Positions 9,730 through 20,109 of a stretch of DNA of 64,000 bases are shown here, piece by piece. Source of the DNA: Empedobacter stercoris (lineage in GTDB: Bacteria; Bacteroidota; Bacteroidia; Flavobacteriales; Weeksellaceae); contig NZ_CP104209.1 of assembly GCF_025244765.1 (NCBI RefSeq), forward strand, positions 620,001 to 684,000. Direction: 5' to 3'. The notes below the pieces were generated by a model. That model worked only from the letters and a program-made list of their open reading frames with translations, ran no database searches and had not been told where the DNA came from. The position numbers were made by a program, and so were the translations under genes. Numbering within the stretch: the stretch's first letter is position 1; the number at the start of each line of letters is the position of its first letter.

Positions 9730-10284
9730 ATGGATTTCAATGAATTCAAAAATAAATTAGCTCAATCTACCAAACAAGCCTTTTTAGAAATTTATAACGA
9801 AAATCCTTCACAAGACCTATATGCCTTTGCTTTGTGCAATAATGAGTCGAAAATAGCCATTCACCCTTCTGCAAATTCTACTGAATATTTGGAACAGGTT
9901 GCGGATGAGGACGATTTTCATTTCTACAAATTCGAGCCTTCTGAATGGAAATTTGATTATCTGGGAGCAAAAGAATCTTTTAATGAAATCAATCAAATCT
10001 GTAAAGAAATTGCTGATGAACATGACGATGATGAAGATTGGTTTTACCAGTTCCAAAATCAATTAAATGAAAAATGTATTGAAGTTTTACACGAATTAAA
10101 AGAAGAACAGTTCTTTTCTAAATTAACTGGAAAAGATATTTTCTTAAATTTTTCTGTGATAGACGATGATTTGAATAAAGATATTCAACGAAAAATTATC
10201 ACTCAATTAAATGATAATCAATACAAAGATGATTATTTTGAATGGATGACAACTTGGGATAAAAACAAAAAAAGAGCTTTATAA
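9730..10284 (+). CDS. DUF4303 domain protein
   Basis: 184 residues, acidic, with no signal peptide or membrane segment. The pattern of an N-terminal helix (FNEFKNKLAQSTKQAFLEIY), then YAFALCNNESKIAIHPSANS, then a conserved Trp region (EPSEWKFDY), fits the DUF4303 family. Members are small cytoplasmic proteins of unknown function found widely in Bacteroidota and Proteobacteria. The gene stands alone and ends at a strong terminator. No function can be inferred from its neighbours. Confidence 0.75.
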   Translation: MDFNEFKNKLAQSTKQAFLEIYNENPSQDLYAFALCNNESKIAIHPSANSTEYLEQVADEDDFHFYKFEPSEWKFDYLGAKESFNEINQICKEIADEHDDDEDWFYQFQNQLNEKCIEVLHELKEEQFFSKLTGKDIFLNFSVIDDDLNKDIQRKIITQLNDNQYKDDYFEWMTTWDKNKKRAL

Positions 10285-10299
10285 AAAGCTCTTTTTTTT
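10271..10299 (+). terminator. intrinsic terminator of the DUF4303 gene
   Basis: The stem AGAGCTTT / AAAGCTCT (10273-10280 and 10285-10292) is followed by eight Ts and overlaps the stop codon. The A-run on the other side could also serve the convergent rpoN gene. Confidence 0.85.
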
Positions 10300-10316
10300 G
10301 ATATAAATTGAATTTC

Positions 10317-11789
10317 TTAAATTTCTTTTCTTAATCTCGCAACTGGTATGTTTAATTGTTCGCGGTATTTTGCAATTGTACGACGAGCAATTGGATAACC
10401 TTTTTCTTTTAGAATTTCTGTTAACTTTTCATCTGTTAAAGGCTTACGCTTGTCTTCATCCGCAATTACATCTTGTAAAATACGTTTTATTTCGCGAGTA
10501 GATACTTCTTCTCCGTCATCATTAGTTAACGATTCTGAGAACAAATCTTTTATCAAAAATGTTCCGTAAGGTGTTGTTACATATTTAGAATTTGCCACAC
10601 GAGAAACTGTCGAGATATCCATTCCAATTCGATCCGAAATATCTTTTAAAATCATTGGCTTGATTTTCGTTTCGTCACCCGTTAGGAAATATTCTTTTTG
10701 AAATTTCATTATCGCTTCCATCGTATACAAAAGCGTATTACGACGTTGCTGAACCGCATCAATAAACCATTTTGCAGAGTCTAACTTTTGTTTAACAAAC
10801 ATCACAGCCTCTTTCTGTTGTGTCGATTTATTTTCGGTTTTTTTGTATGTATCTAACATTTCTGCAAACGCACTCGAAATTTTCAATTCAGGTACATTAC
10901 GTCCATTTAAAGACAATTCTAAATCACCATCGTTAATATGAATTGTAAAATCTGGCGTTATTTGCTCTACAATTTTACTACTACTCGAAAATGATTTTCC
11001 TGGTTTCGGATTCAAACGTTCAATCTCCGAAATTGCATCACGCAATTCATCATCATCTACATCATATTTTGCCATCAATTTCGAATAATGTTTTTTTGTA
11101 AATGCATCAAACGATTCTGAAATTAATTTTTCGGCTAATTCTACTGCTTCTGTTTGATTTTTATTTTCTAATTGAATCAATAAACATTCTTGCAAATCAC
11201 GCGCACCTACTCCAACTGGATCCATTCTTTGAATATAATTAATCAACAAATTTTCGACCTCTTCTGGCGAAGTATAAATATTAAGTGAAAATGCCAAATC
11301 ATCTACCAAAGATTTAATATCACGACGCATATAACCGTCGTCGTCAATATTTCCTAAGATAAATTCACCGATTTGAAATTGTTCTGAAGTCAATCGATAA
11401 GTGTACAGTTGTGAGGTTAAAAACTCGATAAAACTCTCTCCTTGAGCATAAGGAACAGATTTATCTTCATCGTCGTCACTATAATTGTTTGTATATGTTT
11501 TATAATTTGGGACATCATCATCGCTCAAATAATCATCAATATTGATATCACTTGTATCGATAACCTGTTCATCGCCATATTCATCATTCTGATTATCCCA
11601 TTCTTCCTGCTCTCCTCCATAATCATCATCGTATTCAGAAGATTGATCATCCAAAGCAGGGTTTTCTTCCAACTCTTCCTTTACGCGTTGTTCAAAAGCA
11701 ACCGTAGGAAGTTGAACCAACTTCATTAATTGAATTTGTTGAGGCGATAGTTTTTGTTGTAATTTTAAATTTAATTCCTGCTTTAACAT
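10317..11789 (-). CDS. rpoN: RNA polymerase sigma-54 factor
   Basis: 490 residues, full length. Region I at the N-terminus (LKQELNLKLQQKLSPQQIQLM) is the glutamine-rich activator-interacting domain. An acidic linker lies at about 45-110, then the core-binding and DNA-binding domains, and the diagnostic RpoN box ARRTIAKYRE near the C-terminus for -24 recognition. It directs RNA polymerase to -24/-12 promoters and needs AAA+ activators. It follows asnS after a terminator, so it has its own promoter; TAACTTTA in the intervening stem is a one-mismatch -7 candidate. No nearby sigma-54 activator is present. Confidence 0.96.
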   Translation of the reverse strand: MLKQELNLKLQQKLSPQQIQLMKLVQLPTVAFEQRVKEELEENPALDDQSSEYDDDYGGEQEEWDNQNDEYGDEQVIDTSDINIDDYLSDDDVPNYKTYTNNYSDDDEDKSVPYAQGESFIEFLTSQLYTYRLTSEQFQIGEFILGNIDDDGYMRRDIKSLVDDLAFSLNIYTSPEEVENLLINYIQRMDPVGVGARDLQECLLIQLENKNQTEAVELAEKLISESFDAFTKKHYSKLMAKYDVDDDELRDAISEIERLNPKPGKSFSSSSKIVEQITPDFTIHINDGDLELSLNGRNVPELKISSAFAEMLDTYKKTENKSTQQKEAVMFVKQKLDSAKWFIDAVQQRRNTLLYTMEAIMKFQKEYFLTGDETKIKPMILKDISDRIGMDISTVSRVANSKYVTTPYGTFLIKDLFSESLTNDDGEEVSTREIKRILQDVIADEDKRKPLTDEKLTEILKEKGYPIARRTIAKYREQLNIPVARLRKEI

Positions 11790-11810
11790 ATTTTGGGTTT
11801 TGGCTTATAT

Positions 11811-11857
11811 AAAAAACGGATTTAGCTTAAAGTTACAATATTTAAGCATAAATCCGT
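11811..11857 (-). terminator. intrinsic terminator of asnS
   Basis: A long stem of ACGGATTTAGCTTAAA (11816-11831) with TTTAAGC and TAAATCCGT (11841-11857, one bulged A) is followed on the minus strand by a T-run. It lies between the asnS stop and the rpoN start. Confidence 0.8.
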
Positions 11858-11872
11858 GTAAATTATTTCTTA

Positions 11873-13321
11873 TTAAAATTCCGCATTGTTCGGCGTTCTC
11901 GGGAAAGGAATAACATCACGAATGTTACCCATTCCAGTTACAAATAATACCAAACGCTCTAAACCTAATCCGAAACCAGAATGTGGTACAGAACCGAAAC
12001 GTCTTGTGTCGCGGTACCACCATAATTCTTCTTTATCAATTCCGAATTTTTCCATTTTTTCATCTAAAACTTCTAAACGCTCTTCACGCTCAGAACCTCC
12101 GATAATTTCTCCAATACCAGGGAATAAAACGTCCATTGCACGAACTGTTTTTCCATCATCATTCATACGCATATAGAATGCTTTGATTTCCGCTGGATAA
12201 TCAAATAAAATCACAGGTGTTTTAAAATGTTTTTCAACTAAATAACGTTCGTGTTCTGACTGTAAATCTGCTCCCCAACCTTCGATTGGATATTTAAACT
12301 TACCTTTTTTATTTGGTTTAGAATCTTTTAAGATATCAATTGCTTCTGTATAGCTTAAACGAATAAATTTGTTGTTTAATACATATTCTAAACGCTCGAT
12401 TAATCCTAATTCAGAACGCTCAGCTTCTGGTTTTTGTTTTTGTTCTTTATCAAATCGTTCAGCTAAGAATTTCAAATCATCTTGACATGTTTCCATTGCG
12501 TAAGTGATGACAGATTTCATGAAATCTTCTGCCAAATCCATATTTTGATCTAAACGGAAAAACGCAACTTCAGGCTCTATCATCCAGAATTCAGCTAAGT
12601 GACGAGATGTGTTCGAGTTTTCTGCACGGAAAGTAGGTCCAAATGTATAAATTTTACCTAATCCCATTGCTGCAGTTTCTCCTTCTAATTGTCCAGAAAC
12701 CGTTAAGTTCGTCGCTTTACCAAAGAAATCTTGTGTATAATCTACTTTCCCTTCTTCGTTTTTAGGTAGGTTATCCATATCTAAGTTAGTGATATGAAAC
12801 ATTTCTCCTGCTCCTTCAGCATCAGAACCTGTGATAATAGGCGTATTGATGTAACAAAATCCATTTTCGTTGAAATACTTGTGAATACCAAACATTAAGG
12901 CATTACGAACACGCATTGTTGCAGCAAAAACATTTGTTCTGAAACGTAAATGCGCTTGCTCTCGCAAAATCTCTAAACTGTGCTGTTTTGGTTGTAAAAT
13001 AGTTCCTTTTAAATCTTCTGACGGCGCAGTTCCTAAAACTTTGATTTCTTTCGCAATGATTTCAATCTCTTGACCTGCTCCTTCACTTTCTACGACTTCT
13101 CCTTTTACTTGTAAAGACGCAGCTGTAGAAATTTGTTTTATAATCGACTCGTCAAAATTTTCGAAATCTATTACTACTTGAATATTATTAATTGTAGAAC
13201 CGTCATTCAACGCGATGAAACGATTACTTCTGAACGATCTTACCCATCCATTTACAACTACTTCCTGTAGCAACAAATCCTTGCCTTTTTCTAATAAGGC
13301 TTTAATTCCGTACGATTGCAT
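11873..13321 (-). CDS. asnS: asparagine--tRNA ligase
   Basis: 482 residues, the family length. An N-terminal OB-fold anticodon-binding domain ([20 protein letters not shown]) is followed by the class II catalytic core: motif 2 [15 protein letters not shown] and motif 3 [10 protein letters not shown]. The region MIEPEVAFF is typical of AsnRS rather than AspRS. It charges tRNA-Asn with asparagine in the cytoplasm. A TAAATTTG promoter element ends 20 bp upstream of the ATG. Monocistronic, with its own terminator. Confidence 0.96.
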   Translation of the reverse strand: MQSYGIKALLEKGKDLLLQEVVVNGWVRSFRSNRFIALNDGSTINNIQVVIDFENFDESIIKQISTAASLQVKGEVVESEGAGQEIEIIAKEIKVLGTAPSEDLKGTILQPKQHSLEILREQAHLRFRTNVFAATMRVRNALMFGIHKYFNENGFCYINTPIITGSDAEGAGEMFHITNLDMDNLPKNEEGKVDYTQDFFGKATNLTVSGQLEGETAAMGLGKIYTFGPTFRAENSNTSRHLAEFWMIEPEVAFFRLDQNMDLAEDFMKSVITYAMETCQDDLKFLAERFDKEQKQKPEAERSELGLIERLEYVLNNKFIRLSYTEAIDILKDSKPNKKGKFKYPIEGWGADLQSEHERYLVEKHFKTPVILFDYPAEIKAFYMRMNDDGKTVRAMDVLFPGIGEIIGGSEREERLEVLDEKMEKFGIDKEELWWYRDTRRFGSVPHSGFGLGLERLVLFVTGMGNIRDVIPFPRTPNNAEF

Positions 13322-13341
13322 ATTTTTTTAATTTATCCTTA

Positions 13342-13349
13342 CAAATTTA
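13342..13349 (-). promoter_or_regulatory. -7 promoter element of asnS
   Basis: TAAATTTG on the minus strand matches TAnnTTTG, 20 bp before the start codon. Confidence 0.5.
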
Positions 13350-13408
13350 GTTATTATTTAAAGTTATAAAAATTATAGGCATAATTTTTGCGAATATTTT
13401 TTAACCAA

Positions 13409-13453
13409 CCTAAAAATCCTTTACAATTTCAATAAAAATGTAAAGGATTTTTG
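13409..13453 (-). terminator. intrinsic terminator of the DUF5686 gene
   Basis: AAAATCCTTTACA (13413-13425) pairs perfectly with TGTAAAGGATTTT (13439-13451), 84 bp past the DUF5686 stop on the minus strand. Confidence 0.7.
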
Positions 13454-13534
13454 ATTTTAGTTTATTTTTTGAAGTGATTTTAGCTTTTAAAATGATCGAT
13501 TATGAAGCGAGTTCAGAATGACATCATCCTTATC

Positions 13535-15946
13535 CTACAAGAAATTCAAATTAACCGTTAATTTTAAATAGAAATTATCTTGGAATTTTTCTTCTGAATA
13601 TGCACCTAAACGATAGAAAGCGCCTAAACCAAATGTTTTGAAAATTAAATTATTTACTTCAACTCCTGTTTCGTGGTAATAATGATTCAATGTTTTAAAC
13701 TCTAAATTTTGATGATCTGCTCTATCTTCCATATCCCCTAAAACACCACGGTAAACAAATTGAGGGAAAATAATTCTGTTTCCAACCTTCACACCAGCAA
13801 AAATATGTTTCAACTGAAAAGATACAAATTTATCCGAATAAAATTCTCCTGGTCGCATTGTTTCGAAATTTGTTAAACCTCCAACACCAAAGTTAGCAAC
13901 ATCATTTCGTTTTGCATTACCTTGTCCTTCGAACAAGTTCATCAACGGCATTTTACCTTCAACCCAACCTGCGTTGATGTTTAAATTGGTTTTACCTACA
14001 CGCGTATCAAAAACATCAAAGTAAGAAACATTAAAACGCAATGGATTATAGTCCGAATTGAACACATCCCAATATTTGGTTAGTGTTGCATAGAAAACAG
14101 ATTTACCACTATTAACAGTCACTTTTCCGTAGGGCGTTCTGATAAATTTGTCTTTTGGTGCAAAACGAATTGCTAATTGCGTGTTATACAAATCGTACCA
14201 ACCATTCGTATTTAAGAATGAATAATTAAATTCTGCTTGTTGTTTTTCGTAATTTGTCGAAATATTGAAGGTTACATTCTTAAATATATCTTGTTCATAA
14301 CCAAAAGAATATCGTTTAAAAGAAAAATATTCGCGGTTATAAATATTGCTAAATGCACCACTGATTAAACGTGTATAATTTGATTGTAATAAAATTGGAG
14401 TTTTTCCAGAAGCAGAAACATCTTGTGAATATTTTGCGAAAATTCGACCTGAATAAGGTTTATTCACAAAATAATCTCCTCCAAAACCAAACTTGAATAT
14501 TTCGTCTTTAAAACCGTAAGCAGAATACGCATTCAATGAATATTTGTCGCTCCAGTTTTCGTTTGTATTAAAAGCAGCCCCAAGTCGAAAACCTTCGTAA
14601 TCATTAAACGCTAAAATTTTTGTCAAATCAAGATCAACTTTTCCTAACGATAATTTTCCTCCTGAATTGATAATACGCATTAACTTCATTTGACGTTCTA
14701 ATTTATATTTATTGCCAATACTATCAATTGTTGTGTAGGTATTTCGCTCTTTATTTGACAACGAATTATCTCGATAATCTTCCATCACATTATCCCATTT
14801 CTTTTCGTTCATATTTTGAAACGAAATTTCGTCTTCGTAACCTAAAAATTCATTACGCTTAAAATGAGCTGGATTTTGAATATCCTTGAAAGTTGTTTCG
14901 AGATTAATCCATATTTTTTCTTTTTTATCTATAAAATCGTCTGATGCTAATTTTTCAGTAACCTTGAAATTTCCGGCCTCCATGCGATATTTTTGCTGAT
15001 TCGGCACCCAAGTTCCATTGTTCAGTTTCCAATCAGCTTCTAACTCCGCAACATAATTGGCACTTGTATTTTCTCCTTCGAATTTGATTAAAGCATTAGT
15101 TTTGTCATCAATCCAAAGCGTTCCTTTGATCTGACGTTTTTCTGATTTGATAGATGGAAAAAAGCTAACAACTGCTGTTTTTCTTCCTTCAATAAAAATA
15201 TCTTCTTTAAAACCATAACGGTAATGAGAAAGACCTTCTCTACTTATAGGATTAACAATTCCATTGAAGAAAAAATTGATTTTATCTTGATCAAAATTAA
15301 ATGCAATCGGTTGCATTGCCAAATATTCATATAACGGAGAACGCATACCAGAAATTCGAGAAGATTGAACGATATTTTTCAAACCTAATCGTTTCGAAAC
15401 TTTATGATCCATCGCACGTTCACCTAAAAATAAGTGGCTATTATCTAACAGTTTTTTCCATTGATTATTGACAGAATCCTTTTGATTCTGTGGTTGAATA
15501 ATATAAGGAATCGAATCATTATTTACTGTACTCCAGAATTTGGTGTATGATTTCAAAAAGATATTACCTCCTTTTTTGATCGTGTTTTTGGATTGATTTC
15601 GAATGGCTTTGATGATGATATTTCGTCCTACAGAATCGTTAGTGGTAAAGGTTACCTCATCTAAACTAATGAAAGATGGTTTCATCATAATTTCGACTAT
15701 TTTTTTTCCGTTAGTCTGAATACTTTCTGTAAAATATCCGTTTTTTATCACATCAATAAAATGAATTGAATCGTTGATGTTCAATTCTCCCAAATCATCT
15801 GTTTGACCAAGAAATTGTTTTGTATCGCTATAAATGTTAGCACCTGTTAAACGAAATTCATCTTGAGCATCGAAAACTCTTACTTTTATTTGAGCAAATG
15901 CAGCAATTGAAATACAGAAATTTAGCAAGAATAAATAGTTCTTCAT
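13535..15946 (-). CDS. DUF5686 outer-membrane protein with carboxypeptidase-like domain
   Basis: 803 residues from the ATG at 15946, where a clean signal peptide starts (MKNYLFLLNFCISIAAFAQ); the reading frame stays open 21 bp further upstream. Residues about 20-95 form a carboxypeptidase-regulatory-like beta-sandwich (KVRVFDAQDEFRLTGANI). The rest is the DUF5686 family, with alternating amphipathic strands in the C-terminal half that suggest an outer-membrane beta-barrel ending in LKLTVNLNFL. The family is Bacteroidota-specific and of unknown role; a surface or transport function is inference. It is encoded after the frr terminator and is therefore an independent unit. Confidence 0.82.
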   Translation of the reverse strand: MKNYLFLLNFCISIAAFAQIKVRVFDAQDEFRLTGANIYSDTKQFLGQTDDLGELNINDSIHFIDVIKNGYFTESIQTNGKKIVEIMMKPSFISLDEVTFTTNDSVGRNIIIKAIRNQSKNTIKKGGNIFLKSYTKFWSTVNNDSIPYIIQPQNQKDSVNNQWKKLLDNSHLFLGERAMDHKVSKRLGLKNIVQSSRISGMRSPLYEYLAMQPIAFNFDQDKINFFFNGIVNPISREGLSHYRYGFKEDIFIEGRKTAVVSFFPSIKSEKRQIKGTLWIDDKTNALIKFEGENTSANYVAELEADWKLNNGTWVPNQQKYRMEAGNFKVTEKLASDDFIDKKEKIWINLETTFKDIQNPAHFKRNEFLGYEDEISFQNMNEKKWDNVMEDYRDNSLSNKERNTYTTIDSIGNKYKLERQMKLMRIINSGGKLSLGKVDLDLTKILAFNDYEGFRLGAAFNTNENWSDKYSLNAYSAYGFKDEIFKFGFGGDYFVNKPYSGRIFAKYSQDVSASGKTPILLQSNYTRLISGAFSNIYNREYFSFKRYSFGYEQDIFKNVTFNISTNYEKQQAEFNYSFLNTNGWYDLYNTQLAIRFAPKDKFIRTPYGKVTVNSGKSVFYATLTKYWDVFNSDYNPLRFNVSYFDVFDTRVGKTNLNINAGWVEGKMPLMNLFEGQGNAKRNDVANFGVGGLTNFETMRPGEFYSDKFVSFQLKHIFAGVKVGNRIIFPQFVYRGVLGDMEDRADHQNLEFKTLNHYYHETGVEVNNLIFKTFGLGAFYRLGAYSEEKFQDNFYLKLTVNLNFL

Positions 15947-15973
15947 TTTTTGAAATTGATTATGCAAATAAAT

Positions 15974-15996
15974 AAAAAAAGCAGCGAAACGCTGCC
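15974..15996 (-). terminator. intrinsic terminator of the pyrH-frr operon
   Basis: A GGCAGCGTTTCGCTGC hairpin followed by seven Ts on the minus strand, about 25 bp past the frr stop. Confidence 0.88.
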
Positions 15997-16022
15997 TTAA
16001 AATATCTTTTTTTCTTGAAAGA

Positions 16023-16577
16023 TTAAACTTTCATGATTTCAGCTTCTTTTTTCGTTAAAGCTTCTTCTAATTTCTTAGAAAACTTATCCGTTAATCCTTG
16101 TACACGTGTTTCGTAATCTTTCACCATGTCTTCAGATGCATCTTTTGTACTTTTCAGCGCTTTGTTTGCATCTTGACGAGCATTACGAATAGAAACTTTT
16201 GCATTTTCCATTTCAGCTTTCGCCATTTTCACCAACTCTTTACGACGCTCTTCTGTTACTGGTGGAATACTAATAATAATAGAATCTCCATTGTTAGAAG
16301 GTGCAAAACCTAAATTAGCATTAATTATTGCTTTTTCGATTTCACCAATTAAATTTCTTTCGTACGGTTGAATGCTCAATGTCATTGCATCTGGTGTATT
16401 TACGTTTGCAATTTGAGTTAACGGAGATAAACTACCGTAATAATCAACACGAACTGAACTTAACATAGCAGGAGTTGCTTTACCTGCTCTTAATTTGTCA
16501 AATGCAACATTTAAGTGATCAACTGTTCCTTGCATTTGTTCCTTTGCCGTTTCTAAAATTAGATCTAATTCTTCCAT
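16023..16577 (-). CDS. frr: ribosome-recycling factor
   Basis: 184 residues, the standard length. It contains LDHLNVAFDKLRAGKATPAML-like N-terminal helix (seen as VDHLNVAFDKLRAGKATP), the ANVNTPDAMTLSIQPYE segment and the C-terminal three-helix bundle with VTEERRKELVKMAK. It splits post-termination ribosomes with EF-G. It starts 8 bp after pyrH, the common pyrH-frr arrangement, and ends at a strong terminator. Confidence 0.97.
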   Translation of the reverse strand: MEELDLILETAKEQMQGTVDHLNVAFDKLRAGKATPAMLSSVRVDYYGSLSPLTQIANVNTPDAMTLSIQPYERNLIGEIEKAIINANLGFAPSNNGDSIIISIPPVTEERRKELVKMAKAEMENAKVSIRNARQDANKALKSTKDASEDMVKDYETRVQGLTDKFSKKLEEALTKKEAEIMKV

Positions 16578-16585
16578 TTCGGGAT

Positions 16586-17296
16586 TTATTTATTTGTTAC
16601 AAGAGTACCTACGTTTTCTCCTAATATTAATTTTTTCAAGTTACCATCTGTATTCATATCAAATACAATAATAGGTAAATTATTCTCTTCACTCAAAGTA
16701 AAAGCTGTCATATCCATTACTTTTAAGTTTTTATCGTACACTTCTTGATAAGAAATTGTTTCAAATTTTTCTGCAGATGGATCTTTTTCTGGATCAGCTG
16801 TATAAATTCCATCCACACGTGTTCCTTTCAAAATAACATCTGCTTGTGTTTCAATTGCTCTTAATACAGCAGCTGTATCTGTTGTAAAGTACGGATTTCC
16901 TGTTCCAGCTCCAAAAATTACTACACGACCTTTTTCTAAATGACGCGTCGCTCTTCTTTTGATAAATGGTTCTGCAATTTGTTCCATACGAATAGCTGTT
17001 TGTAAACGCGTATTAACTCCAGCATCTTCCAAAGCTCCTTGTAATGCCATACTATTTATCACGGTAGCCAACATTCCCATGTAATCTCCTTGTACGCGAT
17101 CCATACCAGAAGCTACACCCTGAACACCTCTAAAAATATTACCTCCTCCAATTACGATTGCCACTTCGCAACCAAGTTCTGCTACTTCTCTAATTTGTTG
17201 AGCATATTGTTTCAGCATATTTGGATCGATACCATATTGTAAATCTCCCATTAATGCTTCTCCACTTAATTTAAGTAATATTCTTTTGTATTTCAT
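16586..17296 (-). CDS. pyrH: UMP kinase
   Basis: 236 residues from the ATG at 17296 ([17 protein letters not shown]). An in-frame TTG at 17320 overlaps the TATATTTG promoter element, so it cannot be the start. It has the amino-acid kinase fold: the N-terminal [15 protein letters not shown] for phosphate binding, and [17 protein letters not shown] for UMP/ATP contacts. It phosphorylates UMP to UDP in pyrimidine synthesis. It is followed by frr. The gene has its own promoter although it sits 50 bp after tatD. Confidence 0.97.
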   Translation of the reverse strand: MKYKRILLKLSGEALMGDLQYGIDPNMLKQYAQQIREVAELGCEVAIVIGGGNIFRGVQGVASGMDRVQGDYMGMLATVINSMALQGALEDAGVNTRLQTAIRMEQIAEPFIKRRATRHLEKGRVVIFGAGTGNPYFTTDTAAVLRAIETQADVILKGTRVDGIYTADPEKDPSAEKFETISYQEVYDKNLKVMDMTAFTLSEENNLPIIVFDMNTDGNLKKLILGENVGTLVTNK

Positions 17297-17317
17297 TTTG
17301 TCAAAGGTTTTCTTTTG

Positions 17318-17325
17318 CAAATATA
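17318..17325 (-). promoter_or_regulatory. -7 promoter element of pyrH-frr
   Basis: TATATTTG on the minus strand, 21 bp before the pyrH ATG at 17296. Confidence 0.55.
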
Positions 17326-17346
17326 ATTTTTCTATTCTGATTTTTC

Positions 17347-18114
17347 CTAACGTTCGAAAATGTCTAATGCATTTTTTGTTGTAATTGTTGCTATTTCAGC
17401 TGGTGTTTTGTGATAAATATCTACTAATTTATCACAAATATATGTTAGATAACTACTTTCATTTCGTTTCCCTCGAAACGGAACTGGCGCTAAATAAGGT
17501 GAATCTGTTTCGAGAACGATATGATTGATGTCAAAATCACCTAAAAATTGATCTATTTTACCATTTTTAAATGTTACGACTCCTCCAATTCCTAATTTTA
17601 AATTGAAATCAATTGCACGTTGCGCATCTTCTTTTGTTCCTGAAAAGCAATGAAAAATTCCGAATAATTTTTCGTCTTTCACTTCCTCTAATACTTCAAA
17701 AACTTCGTTGAATGCATCACGACAATGAATCACAATTGGTAAATTCTTTTCTTTTGCCCATTCAATCTGCGTTTTAAATGCATCTTGTTGTGTTTTTAGA
17801 AATTCTTTTTCCCAATACAAGTCGATTCCAATTTCACCAATCGCTTTAAATGAACGTTTGTCAATCCATTCGCGAACATGAGTTAATTCCTCTTCTATTG
17901 TGTCTGGATGAACCGAACACGGATGCAATCCCATCATCGCAAACATCGAACCTTGATGCTGAGCTTCTAATGCCAACATTTTGTCTGTATAACTTTTGTC
18001 GATTGCAGGCAAATAAAATCGCTCTACTCCATTTTCTTTTGCTCGCGCAATTACTTCATCTCTATCATTTTCAAATTGTTCTGAATAAAGATGTGTATGT
18101 GTATCAATTAACAT
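17347..18114 (-). CDS. TatD-family metal-dependent hydrolase
   Basis: 255 residues from the ATG at 18114 ([10 protein letters not shown]). The DTHTHLY metal ligands, [25 protein letters not shown] and ETDSPYLAP are all TatD motifs. Members are TIM-barrel metal-dependent nucleases or D-aminoacyl-tRNA deacylases acting in the cytoplasm. It overlaps the stop of the GSCFA gene by 7 bp, so the two are translationally coupled. Which TatD substrate it uses cannot be read from sequence. Confidence 0.9.
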   Translation of the reverse strand: MLIDTHTHLYSEQFENDRDEVIARAKENGVERFYLPAIDKSYTDKMLALEAQHQGSMFAMMGLHPCSVHPDTIEEELTHVREWIDKRSFKAIGEIGIDLYWEKEFLKTQQDAFKTQIEWAKEKNLPIVIHCRDAFNEVFEVLEEVKDEKLFGIFHCFSGTKEDAQRAIDFNLKLGIGGVVTFKNGKIDQFLGDFDINHIVLETDSPYLAPVPFRGKRNESSYLTYICDKLVDIYHKTPAEIATITTKNALDIFER

Positions 18115-19094
18115 TGTTTTAATTTTGATCTTAAACATTCTTTTTCAAGCGAAAAATCAAGCTGATTGTCTTTTTCTAATTCATTCATCAAAGCAATTGT
18201 TTTAACTAAAAATTTTTGATGATTTTCTGATTCTTCATTAAAAGGATGATGATTCATCGCTGAAATGACTTTGTTTATTTTTTGATTAATAGTATGTGTT
18301 GATTGCTCTAAATAAGTTACTGAAAACTTTTCCCAAATGTAATCAACTGCCTGTTTAGAAGGATGAATAAGATCTTCTTTAAAAAAACGATAATCTCTCA
18401 AATCATCCAAAACCAATTCGTAAGACGGAAAATAGTCAACTTGATTATATTGAAGATTCAGTTGATACAAAGCATCTATTAATCTTGCTTTGCTTACATT
18501 ATTTTCGATTATTCCATCTTTTGTATGACGAACTGGACTAACTGTTGTAATCAATCTGATGTTTGGATTAATTTTCTTCAAATCTGAAACAATTAATTCT
18601 AACGATTTTAGATTTTCTTCAGTAGTCAACAATTTTTTTTCAAATTGTTTTGCCTCAACTTTATGACAGTTTGCAACAATTTGATTGGTGTTTTTCCATT
18701 CGTAAATCCATGAAGTTCCCAAGGTTATCATTACAACATCACAAGAGTAAATAAACTGATAAACTTGCTCCAGAGTTGAATTTAATCTCTCTAAAACTTC
18801 AACTTTTGTAAGTGCATTAAACGACGAATGTACATCAAAACAGAAAAATTCTTCTCCATTCTGATGTACATCTGCAGTTGTAAAGTATTTTTTATGAATG
18901 CTTCTTTCGATTAATTTTTGAATAGAAATTGTATTAAAAATTACGCCAAACGGATTAACACATGCATTAAATTTTAAATCGACTAAATATTTTCCAATTT
19001 CGTCTGAAAAGCAAGAACCAATCGTCAAAATTTGATGTTGATGATGCAGCTTAAAATCAGAAGGTTGAATTTGGAAAGTCGTTCTAAATTGCAT
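18108..19094 (-). CDS. GSCFA domain protein
   Basis: 328 residues. The name-giving motif GSCFSDEIGKYL starts at residue 26, and a late DLIHPSKQAVDYIWEKF supplies an Asp/His pair. This matches the GSCFA family, relatives of SGNH-type esterases with Ser27 as the likely nucleophile. It has no signal peptide, so it is probably cytoplasmic. The substrate is unknown. It lies 5 bp after the polyprenyl synthase gene and overlaps tatD, so the three form one transcription unit. Confidence 0.82.
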   Translation of the reverse strand: MQFRTTFQIQPSDFKLHHQHQILTIGSCFSDEIGKYLVDLKFNACVNPFGVIFNTISIQKLIERSIHKKYFTTADVHQNGEEFFCFDVHSSFNALTKVEVLERLNSTLEQVYQFIYSCDVVMITLGTSWIYEWKNTNQIVANCHKVEAKQFEKKLLTTEENLKSLELIVSDLKKINPNIRLITTVSPVRHTKDGIIENNVSKARLIDALYQLNLQYNQVDYFPSYELVLDDLRDYRFFKEDLIHPSKQAVDYIWEKFSVTYLEQSTHTINQKINKVISAMNHHPFNEESENHQKFLVKTIALMNELEKDNQLDFSLEKECLRSKLKQC

Positions 19095-19099
19095 TTTTC

Positions 19100-20071
19100 T
19101 TATCCTTGACGATCAATTAAAACTTCACTCAATTCTCTTAAATACGTTTTTCGTTCTTCTGGAACATCAATTTGATCCAAATAACTATGCGCTTTATTAG
19201 TATATTCTCTAATTAAGGTCGATAATTTACGGTTTACATTCAGCTTTCTGAATAATTTTTCTACCGCATATACCTTATCTATATTATCGGTATTTGAACT
19301 ATACCAATATAATAACTCTTCCTTTTCTTCTTCATTTGCAGCCTCTAAAGCTGAAATATAAAGAATTGTTTTCTTATTCTCGAAAATATCACCGGCATGT
19401 TTTTTACCTAAATGTTCAAGGCTACCAAACACATCCAAATAGTCATCTTTCAACTGATATGCAATACCTAAATTCAAACCATATTGGTATAATTTATCTG
19501 CATCTTCTTCAGAAGCATTTCCAATCATTGCACCTAATTTTAGGGCACAACCAAGTAAAACACTTGTTTTAAGAGAGATCATTTTGATATAATCTTCATA
19601 CGAAACATTTAATTTCGTTTCGTAATTAACATCCAATTGTTGTCCTTCACAAACCTCTAAAGCTGTATGTGAAAAAAGTTTCGTAGAACGCTTAAACAAT
19701 TCAGGTTCCATATCTTCTAAATATTGATAAGCTTTTACCAACATGGCGTCACCAGAAAGAATTGCTGTATTCAATCCAAATTTTTCATGAACAGTCGCTT
19801 TGTTTCTTCTCAAAGAAGCATTATCCATAATATCGTCGTGCATCAACGAAAAATTATGAAAAAACTCGATTGCTAAAGAAGGTTTCAATGCTTTTTGAAC
19901 ATCACCATCAAACAAATCAGTTCCCAATAAAGTCAAAATTGGACGAATTCTTTTACCTCCAATATTCAAAATATAATCCATTGGTTCGTATAATTCTTCT
20001 GGATTTTTAGAAAATGGATTGTTATCGATTGTTTCGGAAATTAATTCGTGAAATTTATCAAATGAGTACAT
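19100..20071 (-). CDS. polyprenyl diphosphate synthase (trans, short-chain type)
   Basis: 323 residues. Both aspartate-rich motifs are intact: DDIMD at 79-83 and DDYLD at 209-213, plus GGKRIRP at 38-44. It condenses IPP with allylic diphosphates (FPP/GGPP type). Phe74, five residues before the first motif, is the kind of bulky residue that shortens the product, so FPP or GGPP is likelier than octaprenyl; that is inference. It is the first gene of an operon with GSCFA and tatD, with a TATATTTG promoter upstream. Confidence 0.9.
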   Translation of the reverse strand: MYSFDKFHELISETIDNNPFSKNPEELYEPMDYILNIGGKRIRPILTLLGTDLFDGDVQKALKPSLAIEFFHNFSLMHDDIMDNASLRRNKATVHEKFGLNTAILSGDAMLVKAYQYLEDMEPELFKRSTKLFSHTALEVCEGQQLDVNYETKLNVSYEDYIKMISLKTSVLLGCALKLGAMIGNASEEDADKLYQYGLNLGIAYQLKDDYLDVFGSLEHLGKKHAGDIFENKKTILYISALEAANEEEKEELLYWYSSNTDNIDKVYAVEKLFRKLNVNRKLSTLIREYTNKAHSYLDQIDVPEERKTYLRELSEVLIDRQG

Positions 20072-20100
20072 AGTTTGATTTTTGTAAAATTAAGTTTTGG

Positions 20101-20108
20101 CAAATATA
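20101..20108 (-). promoter_or_regulatory. -7 promoter element of the polyprenyl synthase operon
   Basis: TATATTTG on the minus strand, 29 bp before the ATG at 20071. Confidence 0.55.
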
Positions 20109-20109
20109 A

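Noticed and set aside
11442-12176. Open frames antisense to rpoN and asnS
   Set aside because: They are low-complexity mirror frames of well-conserved genes and show no start context or family resemblance.
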